Positions 25,620 through 34,346 are shown, numbered from the stretch's first letter. The stretch is DNA of 42,893 bases from CAZLYK01 sp964563495 (GCA_964563495.1 CAZLYK010000037.1:1-42893), one strand, 5' to 3'. Translations and numbers: made by a program. Notes: a model not told the origin generated them from the letters alone.

Positions 25620-26888
25620 TTGAAAATGAAAGATAGAGTGAAAGGTAAGTCATTAACCCAACTGTCGCGGGCCGCGCTGCGGCTGATGCACCCCTCGCTC
25701 GCCATGACTGTCATGCGCGACAAGCTGAGCTGGGAACGCAAATCGGCAGACACCAGGACCCACCTCGACGCCACTATGCAGTGGCTTTCCCGCGCCCAGG
25801 ATGTCAGCGGAGGCGCCGGCGTCTCAACCGGCTATTCGATCATGCACGGCTGGTTGCCTCCCTATCCCGAGACCACCGGTTATATCATTCCGACCTTTTA
25901 TGACTACGCCGATCTGACCGGCCGGGAGGAATACCGGGACAGGGCTCGGCGCATGGCCGATTGGGAGATTGAAGTACAACTTCCCTCCGGCGCAGTCCAG
26001 GCAGGCGCTTATTATGGTCCACAGAGCAAGCGGTCTCCGGCGGCATTCAATACCGGTCAGGTGATTCTGGGTTGGTGCCGAGCCTATCTCGAAACCAGGG
26101 ATGAGCGTTACCTGACCGCCGCCCGACGGGCCGGCGATTGGCTGGTTAATGCACAATCGAAAGACGGCGCATGGCGCCTCGCGGGCAAGGAGACCGAGAC
26201 CACCGTCCACGCCTACGATATCCGTAATTCCTGGAGCCTCCTGGAGATTTTCAAAATCACCAATGACCGGCGCTTGGCTGATGCCGCGCGGGCAAACTGC
26301 GAGTGGACGCTCTCCCAGCAAATTGAAAATGGCTGGTTCGAAAACAACGCCTTCTTTGTCTCCTTTGGCAAGTGGACCTCGAATCCCTTCACCCATACCA
26401 TCGCCTATGTCATGGAGGGTTTACAGGAGTGCTGGCGCCTGCTCGGCGAAGATCGCTACCTGCTCGCCGTTTATAAAACCGCCGACCAATTATTGAAGAT
26501 TTTCGATGCCAACAAATTTATGGCGGGTGAGTTCGACCGCAACTGGAAGACCAAAGCATCGTATAGCTGTCTCACCGGCGATGCGCAAATTGCCGGGGTC
26601 TGGCTCCGCCTGTTCCTGAGCCATCGCGACGTTCGTTTTTTGCGGGGCGCGATCAAGCTCAATGATTTTGTCAAAGGCGCCCAGGATATCCGCTCGATTC
26701 ATTCGGGTACGCGCGGCGGGGTCAAAGGATCGCATCCGATCGACGGCGGCTACACGCCATTTGTCTACGTCAATTGGGGCGCCAAGTTCCTGGCCGATAC
26801 GCTTATGCTCGAAGAGCAGGCCAAGTCCGAATATCGCCAGGAAGTCGAGCCGGGATCCGATCAAAGCGAGGTCGAGGCGCTGGCCTAG
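25620..26888 (+). CDS. VpsJ-like six-hairpin (alpha/alpha-barrel) polysaccharide protein
   Basis: The 422-residue protein is built of repeated helical hairpins: 'LDATMQWLSRAQDVSGGAGV', 'YPETTGYIIPTFYDYADLTG', 'AAFNTGQVILGWCRAYLETR', 'WLVNAQSKDGAWRL', 'TVHAYDIRNSWSLLEIFKIT' and 'THTIAYVMEGLQECWRLLGE'. This is the pattern of six-hairpin glycosidase-like or epimerase-like proteins. Similar proteins in Vibrio polysaccharide loci are named VpsJ (from memory). No signal peptide is present, and no catalytic residue can be assigned. It may process or epimerise sugars of the polymer. Start uncertain: TTG 25620 (GGA upstream) or ATG 25626. It follows amidotransferase 3 by 12 nt, so they are co-transcribed. 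Confidence 0.75.
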   Translation: MKMKDRVKGKSLTQLSRAALRLMHPSLAMTVMRDKLSWERKSADTRTHLDATMQWLSRAQDVSGGAGVSTGYSIMHGWLPPYPETTGYIIPTFYDYADLTGREEYRDRARRMADWEIEVQLPSGAVQAGAYYGPQSKRSPAAFNTGQVILGWCRAYLETRDERYLTAARRAGDWLVNAQSKDGAWRLAGKETETTVHAYDIRNSWSLLEIFKITNDRRLADAARANCEWTLSQQIENGWFENNAFFVSFGKWTSNPFTHTIAYVMEGLQECWRLLGEDRYLLAVYKTADQLLKIFDANKFMAGEFDRNWKTKASYSCLTGDAQIAGVWLRLFLSHRDVRFLRGAIKLNDFVKGAQDIRSIHSGTRGGVKGSHPIDGGYTPFVYVNWGAKFLADTLMLEEQAKSEYRQEVEPGSDQSEVEALA

Positions 26889-26910
26889 AGAGATATCTGG
26901 TGCAGTTATA

Positions 26911-26963
26911 GCCAGGTAAACAGTCACGAAATTGACGATCAATTAAGCCGCAATTACCCTGGC
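26911..26963. promoter_or_regulatory. Nested dyad upstream of the last glycosyltransferase
   Basis: An outer inverted repeat GCCAGGTAA (26911-26919) / TTACCCTGGC (26954-26963, one bulge) encloses an inner AATTGA-CGA-TCAATT (26930-26944). It occupies the only sizeable gap (99 bp) in this part of the operon. It could be an operator or an RNA cruciform/hairpin; no family is recognised. Confidence 0.35.
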
Positions 26964-26987
26964 GGCAAGAGAGGAACAAGTATCACC

Positions 26988-28202
26988 ATGAACACCGCTC
27001 AGACTCAAAGGGCCGCCAATGGGGCCGGACCCAAGATGAGCGAGCTGACGGCAAAAGCCGCAGCCACATTGCGGGGCCGCGACATTGTCTGTTTCTGTCA
27101 GGACTGGACCGGCGACCCGCTCTCAAAGACGCATTTGATGCGCCTGCTCGCGCGCGAAAATCGTGTGCTCTGGGTCAACTCGATCGGGTTGCGCGGCCCA
27201 ACCGCCTCGAAATCCGACCTGCAACGGATCTTCAACAAACTGGCGGCGGCATCCGCCCCGATGCAGGAACCGGAGCCCAACCTCTTCGTGCTCAGCCCGC
27301 TTGCGATCCCGGCTTATGGTCGGCCTATGCTGCGCGCGCTCAATCGCCGTCTGCTCCACCTCCAGGTAAAACGCGCGATGAACAAGCTCGGATTCAAGCG
27401 CGCCGTCAATTACGTCTTTTTGCCTTCCGCTTCAATCATCGCCGGAACTTTAGGCGAAGAGCTGGTCATCTACCACTGCGTCGATGAATACGCCGCCTTC
27501 ACCGGCATGCCCTCACAGGCGCTGCTCGAGATGGAAGAAGATCTCATCCGTCGATCCGATCTGGTGATCGTCTCGGCTGAGAGACTGCTTCAATCAAAAA
27601 TCAAGTTCAACCCACGCACAGTCCTCGTCCGTCACGGTGTCGATTTCACCCATTTCCGCCGGGCACTCGACGCCGAGACAGTCGTGCCGGATGAGATCGC
27701 CAGGCTGCCGCGGCCGATCCTCGGTTTCTTTGGCTTGATCGCCGACTGGGTCGATCTAGAGCTGATGGAGGAAGCCGCCAGACATTTTTCGCACGGATCA
27801 ATGGTCTTTCTCGGTAAGACGACCACCGATGTCTCTCGGCTGGAGGCCCTGCCGAATGTCCATTTCCTCGGGCGCAAGCAATATCAAGATCTGCCGGCAT
27901 ATTGCAAAGCTTTTGACGTCGCGCTCATGCCTTTTCGAATTAATGAGCTGACCCTCAACGCAAACCCGCTCAAGGTCCGCGAATATATCGCGGCCGGGTT
28001 ACCCGTCATCTCGACCAGGATCCCCGAAGTCGAGGTCCTCGGGCTGTGTCGCATCGCCGATGACCGTGATTCTTTCATCCGCGAAATCGAGCTCGCCCTG
28101 GCCGATCCAGGACCCAGCCCGGCACGCAGTGAGACCGTCCGCGCCGAAAGCTGGGAAGCTCGCTTGACTGAAATCCGCACCCACATCGCAACCCTGACTT
28201 GA
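26988..28202 (+). CDS. Glycosyltransferase (GT4-like, TuaH-type)
   Basis: The 404-residue protein has a GT-B fold with an unusual N-terminal half: 'RDIVCFCQDWTGDPLSKTHL', 'MRLLARENRVLWVNSIGLRG'. 'VIYHCVDEYAAFTGMP' and 'RRSDLVIVSAERLLQSKIKF' are typical of TuaH-like enzymes. The C-terminal half has 'LVRHGVDFTHFRRAL', 'PILGFFGLIADWVDLELMEE', 'VHFLGRKQYQDLPAYCKAFD' and 'LNANPLKVREYIAAGLPVIS', where the late Glu and the KxxEY motif belong to the donor site. A role in the polysaccharide pathway is inferred from position at the end of the run. The ATG follows AGAGGAAC at a slightly long spacing. The gene ends before a 349-bp gap, so the main operon may stop here. Confidence 0.85.
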   Translation: MNTAQTQRAANGAGPKMSELTAKAAATLRGRDIVCFCQDWTGDPLSKTHLMRLLARENRVLWVNSIGLRGPTASKSDLQRIFNKLAAASAPMQEPEPNLFVLSPLAIPAYGRPMLRALNRRLLHLQVKRAMNKLGFKRAVNYVFLPSASIIAGTLGEELVIYHCVDEYAAFTGMPSQALLEMEEDLIRRSDLVIVSAERLLQSKIKFNPRTVLVRHGVDFTHFRRALDAETVVPDEIARLPRPILGFFGLIADWVDLELMEEAARHFSHGSMVFLGKTTTDVSRLEALPNVHFLGRKQYQDLPAYCKAFDVALMPFRINELTLNANPLKVREYIAAGLPVISTRIPEVEVLGLCRIADDRDSFIREIELALADPGPSPARSETVRAESWEARLTEIRTHIATLT

Positions 28203-28551
28203 TCGTTATGAACTTTTCAAGAGGCTCAACCATGGTGGCCCCACTCACAAAAATTTAATTTAGTTTTGATCAACTTTTGAGGCTGATGGTACGTCTTACA
28301 AGTTAAGTAGTGTAGCTAGCCCTGGGAGTCAATGCCATATTTCAATGCCCCGAAAATTTGGCGTATAGATTGGCGAATTGAGGCGAATTGAAGGGATTCA
28401 GCGCCTGTGCATGTATACGCCGTGTCGACCGATTAACGGATGAAAATAAATGTGAGCTTTTGCAAGTTTGCTTCGCGCCTGCGGGGTTCAGGTCCGATAT
28501 TGCAAGAGTTCAGTCGTATGTTGAAGTCTACAAGGGGGATGGGAGTTTTTT
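28203..28551. other. 349-bp gap after the main polysaccharide operon
   Basis: AT-richer than its surroundings and without a plausible gene. It holds a tandem 10-bp repeat at 28372-28391 and GGGAG at 28541-28545, which serves the next ATG. It likely carries the promoter of the beta-helix gene, but no boxes stand out. Confidence 0.5.
28372..28391 (+). repeat. Tandem 10-bp direct repeat GGCGAATTGA x2
   Basis: GGCGAATTGA occurs twice with no gap (28372-28381, 28382-28391), about 160 bp before the beta-helix gene. Direct repeats at one helical turn can bind a regulator, but chance duplication is possible. Confidence 0.5.
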
Positions 28552-30948
28552 ATGAGTTTTGACAAGACCAACAGTTTCCTGACATTTTTAATCGTCACTA
28601 CACTTTTGCCGGTGACGATTAATTGTACGGCCTTAAAATCACAGGCGGCCAATAATTTCAAGGCTGGAGAGACCATGGCGAGGCCCGTGATCGCCAGGAC
28701 GAATGCAGTGACCAATGAGCCTGAGCTCCCGCGGTTTTATCTGGATACGACCTACACGCCGCCGACCGGAGCGGTCAAAGCCGTTGAAACCAGCGGCGAA
28801 TTGCAGGATGCGATCAATAATGCCAACCCCGGTGATGTCCTATCATTGAAGGCGGGCGTGACCTTCAGCGGAAATTTCACCTTTCCGGCGAAGACAGGCT
28901 CGGGCTGGATTATTATCAGATCGTCTGCTCCGGACAGCAGCCTGCCCTCTCCGGGGACGAGAATAACGCCGTCGTCTGCCAGTGTTTTGCCCAAGATCGT
29001 CACGCCTAATGCCAATCCGGCTGTGACGATTCAAAACGGAGCCCATCACTACAGATTTATCGGGGTCGAAATCAGCCCGGCTGCCTCGGTGACCAAGCTC
29101 ACCGCTCTGGTGCTTCTCGGTTCGAGCCAACAGACGGCCGATCAAATTCCCCACGACCTGATCTTCGATCGCGTCTATATCCATGGCTACCCGGCCATTA
29201 CGCTGCGACGCGGGATAGCGATGAGCAGCGCCTCGACAGCGATTATCGACTCATACATTTCCGATGTTCACGAACTCGGGGCGGATTCTCAGGCGATCGC
29301 CAGTTGGAACGGCCCGGGCCCTTTTAAGATCGTCAATAACTATCTCGAAGCCGCCGGAGAAAACATCATGTTTGGCGGCGCTGATCCGTCGATCCAGGAC
29401 CTGGTCCCATCTGATATCGAGTTTCGCCGCAACTATTGTTTCAAACCGCTCTCCTGGAAGACGGGTGAGACTGTCTATGCCGGCCGCAGGTGGACGATCA
29501 AAAATCTGTTCGAGCTGAAAAATGTCCAGCGAATCCTGATTGAAGGCAATACCTTTGAAAATAACTGGGCTGAATCGCAATCAGGTTTCGCCGTCCAGAT
29601 CACCGTTCGAAATCAGGATGGCACGGCGCCCTGGTCGATCGTTCAGGATGTGACATTCACGAACAATATCATTCGTCACAGCGGATGCGGAATAAACATC
29701 GGCGGGTCGGATAATGACTTTCCGAGCTTGCGAACCCAGCGTGTCAAAATCAGTAACAGTTTATTCGAGGATATCAACGGGCCAAGGTGGGGCAACGCCG
29801 ACGGTCGATGGCTGCAGATCATCAGTGGTCCCGAATATGTCAAGGTCGATCATAACACCGCCTTTCAAACCGGCCCCATTTCGGTCGCGGACAGTTTGCC
29901 GCCGAGCCAGGGTTTTGTTTTTCAAAACAATCTCGCGCCGAATAACCAGTATGGATTCTTTGGATCCGATCGCGGAACAGGTAATTCAGCGCTGGATTTC
30001 TATTTTCCGGATGCGGTCTTTAAGAAGAATGTGATCGTCGCCGGCCCGCAAGAATCATATCCTGCGGATAATTTCTTCCCGGCAAACTTTGATCTGGTCA
30101 AGTTCACAGACAAAGACGCCGGCAACTACCGATTGTTGAATACGAGCCCGTATCGCAGAGCCGGGACCGACGGCAGGGATGTAGGCGTCGACTTCGACCT
30201 ACTCAATGCCGCGCTCAGCGGCGTCTCGACCCTCACCAGCGTGTCGGCGGCCAGCTATCTGAGCGACTCCCTGGCGCCCGAATCGATCGCCTCGGCATTT
30301 GGATCCGGATTGACGACGGTCACGCAGGGCGTCACGGCGACTCCGCTGCCGACGTCCTTGCAGGGGACCTCCGTCAACGTCAGGGATAGCGCAGGGGTAG
30401 ACCGCCTCTCGCCGCTCTTCTTCATTTCGCCGACACAGCTCAATTACCAGATCCCGGGGGGGACCGCGATCGGACTGGCCGATATTTCGGTGATCAACGG
30501 GGGTAAACAGATTGCCCTGGGTAGCACGCAAATCGCCAGGGTTTCTCCCGGGCTGTTTACCGCTGATGCCAGCGGGGCAGGGTATCCCAGCTCCGTCGTC
30601 CTCCGAGTGAAGAGCAATAATGTCCAGCAATATGAAGAGGCGGTCAGATTTGATCAGTCCCTCAACCGTTATGTCGCTGTCCCAATCGACCTGGGGCCGG
30701 CAAGCGATCAAGTCTTCATTATCCTCTTCGGAACCGGATTCAGGTTCCGTACCTCTCTCTCGTCCGTCACGGCCAATATCGGCGGTGTCAACTCACAGGT
30801 CACCTACGCTGGATTTCAGAGCGGCTTTGTCGGGCTCGATCAGGTTAACCTGCGCCTGTCTCGCGATCTGATCGGACGTGGCGAAGTCAATCTCGCTCTG
30901 ACCGCTGACGGAACCCCGGCCAATATCGTCAAAATTTTCGTCAACTAA
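28552..30948 (+). CDS. Secreted right-handed beta-helix protein with TIGR03437-like C-terminal domain
   Basis: The 798-residue protein has a hydrophobic N-terminus ('FLTFLIVTTLLPVTINCTAL') acting as signal; no canonical lipobox. From about 65 to 480 it is a right-handed beta-helix: 'SGELQDAINNANPGDVLSLK' is the usual opening of pectate-lyase-like helices, and later turns include 'HDLIFDRVYIHGYPAITLRR', 'FKIVNNYLEAAGENIMFGG', 'RILIEGNTFENNW' and 'DVTFTNNIIRHSGCGINIGG'. From about 555 to the end lies a domain like TIGR03437, abundant in Solibacter and other Acidobacteria: 'SVSAASYLSDSLAPESIASA', 'LFFISPTQLNYQIPGG', 'RVSPGLFTADASGAG', 'VFIILFGTGFRFR'. Likely an extracellular carbohydrate-binding or carbohydrate-cleaving protein; catalytic residues cannot be assigned. 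GGGAG supports the ATG. Confidence 0.88.
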   Translation: MSFDKTNSFLTFLIVTTLLPVTINCTALKSQAANNFKAGETMARPVIARTNAVTNEPELPRFYLDTTYTPPTGAVKAVETSGELQDAINNANPGDVLSLKAGVTFSGNFTFPAKTGSGWIIIRSSAPDSSLPSPGTRITPSSASVLPKIVTPNANPAVTIQNGAHHYRFIGVEISPAASVTKLTALVLLGSSQQTADQIPHDLIFDRVYIHGYPAITLRRGIAMSSASTAIIDSYISDVHELGADSQAIASWNGPGPFKIVNNYLEAAGENIMFGGADPSIQDLVPSDIEFRRNYCFKPLSWKTGETVYAGRRWTIKNLFELKNVQRILIEGNTFENNWAESQSGFAVQITVRNQDGTAPWSIVQDVTFTNNIIRHSGCGINIGGSDNDFPSLRTQRVKISNSLFEDINGPRWGNADGRWLQIISGPEYVKVDHNTAFQTGPISVADSLPPSQGFVFQNNLAPNNQYGFFGSDRGTGNSALDFYFPDAVFKKNVIVAGPQESYPADNFFPANFDLVKFTDKDAGNYRLLNTSPYRRAGTDGRDVGVDFDLLNAALSGVSTLTSVSAASYLSDSLAPESIASAFGSGLTTVTQGVTATPLPTSLQGTSVNVRDSAGVDRLSPLFFISPTQLNYQIPGGTAIGLADISVINGGKQIALGSTQIARVSPGLFTADASGAGYPSSVVLRVKSNNVQQYEEAVRFDQSLNRYVAVPIDLGPASDQVFIILFGTGFRFRTSLSSVTANIGGVNSQVTYAGFQSGFVGLDQVNLRLSRDLIGRGEVNLALTADGTPANIVKIFVN

Positions 30949-31253
30949 TCACCCACTTCCCCGGCGTTAATAATCGAAATGAGAAATGAGCAATGGGCTG
31001 GTTGAAAAATTCATAGGACATCTGGAAAAAATGGCGAGTTAGTGATAATTGATTATTAGAACTGTTCGAGGGGGGATATCATTATCCGTTCCCCTGAGCG
31101 AGGTTCTTGCCGCGAACTCGCCGATAATAATCAAATCCCCCGTCATTAACCCGATCATGCTCAGCTTCGCCAACGCCGTGGAGACCACCTGATGTTGTTT
31201 GACGTGCGGCAGAATTTTCACGATGGCCTGGCTTTGAGAAGGTAGTTTTAGAA
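30949..31253. other. 305-bp intergenic region with long-range inverted repeats
   Basis: GGCGAGTT (31033-31040) pairs with AACTCGCC about 75 bp downstream. Between and after them, GGGGGATATCATTATC (from 31070) is roughly matched by the reverse of GATAATAATCAAATCCCCC (to 31141). Together they could fold into one long imperfect hairpin. A 60-codon minus-strand frame (31039-31221) covers it, but looks like a by-product. It probably separates the beta-helix gene from the next operon. Confidence 0.4.
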
Positions 31254-32234
31254 ATGGCTTTAAGTGTAAGAATGATTGCTCAGGAAAAGCCCGTCAAAGA
31301 TCTTTGGATAACCAGGCAAGTTCCGCTCAAATATCTACTGGGTGAGTTGCCTTTGTTTGTCGTCGAGTTCCCGGCGCTCGTTCTGGAAGCACACTTCACC
31401 GCATTGACGACTGATCTCAATCAGACGAAACCGCCGTTTGACCGGTTCTCGAAAGAGGTCGAGGCATTCCTCATCCGATCGCACCCGGTCGATCGTGAAT
31501 TGCCTCGTCTCGAGTATTTACCCCAGGCGATTCGTTATGTCCCGGCTCAATACCATCGCTATTACATAGATCTGCGTGGAACCTTCGCCGACTATCTCAA
31601 CAAATTCTCCTCGAAATCACGCTCGACGCTCACTCGCAAAGTCAGGAAATTCACCGACTATTGCGGCGGGGAGCTGACCTGGCGTGAATTCCGGCTGCGC
31701 CAGGAGATGGGCGAATTCTACCAACAGGCGCGTGAGGTATCACGAAAGACATATCAAGAGAGATTGTTGAATGCCGGTCTTCCGGAAGACGACGAGTTCC
31801 GCGAAGAGATCTTCGATCTGGCCGATCGCGGTCTCGTCCGCGGCTACCTGCTCTATCACCATCAAACCCCGATCGCCTATCTCTACTGCCCCATGCAGGA
31901 TGGCGTGCTCTTTTATCGTTACCTGGGTTATGACCCGGAATATGGAAACTGGTCTCCCGGGACAGTCCTTCAATTTGTCGCGCTCGAAAAACTGTTCGGG
32001 GAAGGGAAGTTTAGAATGTTCGATTTTACCGAAGGTCAGGGGCCGCATAAGGAATTCTTCGCCACCGGGTGTGAGCGCTGCGCCGATGTCTATTATCTTC
32101 GCCGCACGGTGCGCAATTTATTACTGATCAGGTCTCACTCTATGTTGAAGAATGTATCGGGCTCGATCGTCAGATATTTGGATCGATTGGGTCTCAAGGC
32201 TCGCATCAAGAAACTGATCAGGGCTCAAGGATGA
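31254..32234 (+). CDS. FemAB/Acetyltransf_6 (GNAT-fold) protein A
   Basis: A 326-residue protein of the BioF2-like acetyltransferase family (PF13480). The core begins 'YYIDLRGTFADYLNKFSSKS' and 'RSTLTRKVRKFTDYCGG', where the Lys/Arg-rich 'SKSRSTLTRKVRKF' is a common family hallmark. It continues 'LVRGYLLYHHQTPIAYLYCP', 'GVLFYRYLGYDPEYGNWSPG' (acyl-donor site), 'LQFVALEKLFGEGKFRMFDF' and 'GPHKEFFATGCERCADVYYL'. In polysaccharide loci such proteins are thought to add acyl or aminoacyl groups to sugars; exact substrate unknown. The exosortase locus has a related FemAB family (TIGR03019, from memory). AAGGT lies upstream of the ATG. First of a three-gene group. Confidence 0.85.
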   Translation: MALSVRMIAQEKPVKDLWITRQVPLKYLLGELPLFVVEFPALVLEAHFTALTTDLNQTKPPFDRFSKEVEAFLIRSHPVDRELPRLEYLPQAIRYVPAQYHRYYIDLRGTFADYLNKFSSKSRSTLTRKVRKFTDYCGGELTWREFRLRQEMGEFYQQAREVSRKTYQERLLNAGLPEDDEFREEIFDLADRGLVRGYLLYHHQTPIAYLYCPMQDGVLFYRYLGYDPEYGNWSPGTVLQFVALEKLFGEGKFRMFDFTEGQGPHKEFFATGCERCADVYYLRRTVRNLLLIRSHSMLKNVSGSIVRYLDRLGLKARIKKLIRAQG

Positions 32235-32335
32235 GTCTGGTTAAGCGCCGGGTATTTGAATTTTAAGCTGAATATTAGATCGGAACTCTTTTCATTGTTG
32301 AAAGATATTGACAGATGATGGGAGAGAAGAAATTC

Positions 32336-33481
32336 ATGAATGGTAAACATAATCTTGAGGCGGCCGGCTCGCTTGATGTGAGACCTCTCGCTCGATCAGC
32401 GCCACAAATAAGACAATCAATGATCATCTCTGACCTTGCCGGAATGGATGAGTTCGCCGGGACCTGGGAACGGGTGGAGCCGTTTTTGCACAGCCCGATG
32501 GAACAGTTCATCTGGTCGCGCGCGGCGGCCGAAACTGTAGCCGCCGGTTATGAACTGAAAGTGGTCTTCGAGAAACTGGGCGCCGATTCCATGGCCATCG
32601 CGCCATTGAAGAAAAAGAAGGGGCTTGGTTCACCGTATTGGATGATCAGCACCAAAAGCCTCTATGAACCCATGGATTTTATCTATACCGACAAAGCGGC
32701 GGTCGACGCGCTGGCTGAGAGGTTGATCGAATCCGGTTCGGCCCTGATCCTCCGGCGGATGGCGGAAGATTCGCCGGTGGTTGAGGCGATTCAAAAGGCT
32801 TGCCGGGGCCGTGGACTAATTTATATCAGCCCGTCGGAACCCAGCCCTTACATGATTCTTGACGAAGGGTGGAAAGAGCCGGAGAGTCAATTCAATTCAG
32901 GACGTCGCTCCGATTTCCGCCGCATGCAGCGGCACGCCGGCCAGATGGGAGAAGTCACTTTTGAGATACTGACCCCAACCCCTTCGGAGCTCGAGCCTCT
33001 CCTGGAAGAGGCCTATCAGGTCGAAATGGCCAGTTGGAAGGGCGTCAGAAAATCCGCTCTACTCGCCGACAAGCTGATCGGAGATTTCTTCCGCCGTTAT
33101 GCCGTGCTCGCCTCTGAAAAAGGGATTCTTCGCCTCTGTTTCATGCGCATCAACGGCGAGGCTGTCGGAATGCAGATCGCGGTCGAAACCTGTGATCGAT
33201 TCTGGCTCTTCAAGATCGGCCACAACGAAAAATATGCACGCTGCTCACCGGGCAATCTGCTCATGATGCATACCGTTAAATATGCCGCAGATCGCGGCCT
33301 CCAGTCTTATGAATTTCTGGGGACCGCTGAAAGCTGGACGCGGTTATGGTGTAAATACATGCGGCGCCAGGTTCATATCAGAATTTACCCGTACACTTTT
33401 AGTGGGTTGACGTCGCTGGCTTTCGACTCTGCAAGAATAGCAATATCCAGATTGAAGAAGAAGATACGAGGTAAATCATGA
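32336..33481 (+). CDS. FemAB/Acetyltransf_6 (GNAT-fold) protein B
   Basis: A paralogue in family of the preceding gene, 381 residues. The start at 32336 is chosen because GGAGAG at 32321-32326 lies 9 nt upstream; the longer in-frame ATG at 32315 would place that site inside the gene. Family motifs: 'FNSGRRSDFRRMQRHAGQMG', 'YQVEMASWKGVRKSALLADK', 'LRLCFMRINGEAVGMQIAVE', 'RFWLFKIGHNEKYARCSPGN' and 'LQSYEFLGTAESWTRLWCKY'. Sequence identity to protein A is low, so they probably use different acceptors. Cytoplasmic. The stop overlaps the next start (TCATGA), so it is coupled to the proline-dehydrogenase-like gene. Function in polymer decoration is inferred. Confidence 0.85.
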   Translation: MNGKHNLEAAGSLDVRPLARSAPQIRQSMIISDLAGMDEFAGTWERVEPFLHSPMEQFIWSRAAAETVAAGYELKVVFEKLGADSMAIAPLKKKKGLGSPYWMISTKSLYEPMDFIYTDKAAVDALAERLIESGSALILRRMAEDSPVVEAIQKACRGRGLIYISPSEPSPYMILDEGWKEPESQFNSGRRSDFRRMQRHAGQMGEVTFEILTPTPSELEPLLEEAYQVEMASWKGVRKSALLADKLIGDFFRRYAVLASEKGILRLCFMRINGEAVGMQIAVETCDRFWLFKIGHNEKYARCSPGNLLMMHTVKYAADRGLQSYEFLGTAESWTRLWCKYMRRQVHIRIYPYTFSGLTSLAFDSARIAISRLKKKIRGKS

Positions 33482-34329
33482 ATCAGGTCTTAGGGAGAGC
33501 AGTCAGATATATCGCCACGCCGCTCTTTGAGCTGGCGAGCAGGGGATACGTTTCGGGGCCCGAGCTATCTGATGCTTTGAATACTTGCCAACGTATTTCG
33601 CAGGAGGGAACTGCGTGCACGATCGGGTATTGGGACAGGGATGAGGAGGGTTCGCAAAAAGTAGCCGACACCTATCTCGCTGCTTTGAAGGCGCTGGAAA
33701 AACATGGATTCGATTGCTACTTATCGATCAAAGCCCCGTCCGTCAATTGTTCTTACGATTTGATTTCTGAGGTCGTTGAGACGGCAAAGGAGACGGGCAT
33801 CAGACTTCACTTCGATTCAGAAGGCCCGGGGGATGCGGACAAGACCTACAAACTGGTCGAGTTTGCGGCCGGTCGTTACTCGCAAATCGGCTGCACTTTG
33901 CCGGGCAGATGGCTGAGGAGCCTGCAAGATGCTGATTTGGCCGTCAAGCTGGGGGTAAATGTTCGGGTGGTAAAAGGCGAGTGGGTCGATCCGGAACATC
34001 CCGAGATAGATCTGCGTGAGGGGTTTCTCTCGGTTATCGATCGGCTCGCGGGTCGCGCCCGCTACGTCGCAGTCGCCTCTCACGATACCCCGATGGCGCG
34101 AGAAGCCCTGAGGCGACTCAAACAAGCCGGAACGCCCTGCGGCCTCGAACTCCTTTATGGATTGCCGATGAAAGCTTCATTAAAGATGGCGCACGAAGAA
34201 GGAGTGAAAGTCCGTGTCTACGTTCCCTTCGGAAGAGCATGGCTGCCTTACGCCCTCTCCCAAGTCCGGAAGAAACCGAGAGTCCTCTGGTGGGTCATTC
34301 GCGATACCATCTTCAGCCCATTTCTATAA
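33478..34329 (+). CDS. Proline dehydrogenase-like flavoprotein with altered substrate site
   Basis: A 283-residue TIM-barrel protein of the PRODH family (PF01619), overlapping the preceding gene by 4 nt, with GAGGT before the ATG. Conserved family motifs: 'IRLHFDSEGPGDADKTY', 'LPGRWLRSLQDADLAV', 'VRVVKGEW' (162-169), 'VAVASHD' (197-203), 'GLELLYGLP' (222-230) and 'VRVYVPFGRAWLPYALSQV' (245-263). In proline dehydrogenases the last motif normally ends in PY..RR, the two Arg that bind the proline carboxylate; here the position reads SQ (261-262). Such a protein may use FAD but not proline. Fused P5C dehydrogenase is absent. Coupling to an acyltransferase suggests a biosynthetic role in the locus; inferred. 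Confidence 0.8.
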   Translation: MNQVLGRAVRYIATPLFELASRGYVSGPELSDALNTCQRISQEGTACTIGYWDRDEEGSQKVADTYLAALKALEKHGFDCYLSIKAPSVNCSYDLISEVVETAKETGIRLHFDSEGPGDADKTYKLVEFAAGRYSQIGCTLPGRWLRSLQDADLAVKLGVNVRVVKGEWVDPEHPEIDLREGFLSVIDRLAGRARYVAVASHDTPMAREALRRLKQAGTPCGLELLYGLPMKASLKMAHEEGVKVRVYVPFGRAWLPYALSQVRKKPRVLWWVIRDTIFSPFL

Positions 34330-34346
34330 TGTTCAATTGAATGAGG

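Noticed and set aside
31039..31221. 60-codon minus-strand frame in the gap before the acyltransferase group
   Set aside because: Covers inverted repeats, lacks a ribosome site and resembles no family I know. A gene remnant cannot be excluded.
33478..34329. Ordinary proline catabolism (PutA/PRODH)
   Set aside because: No P5C dehydrogenase nearby, and the proline-binding arginine pair seems absent.
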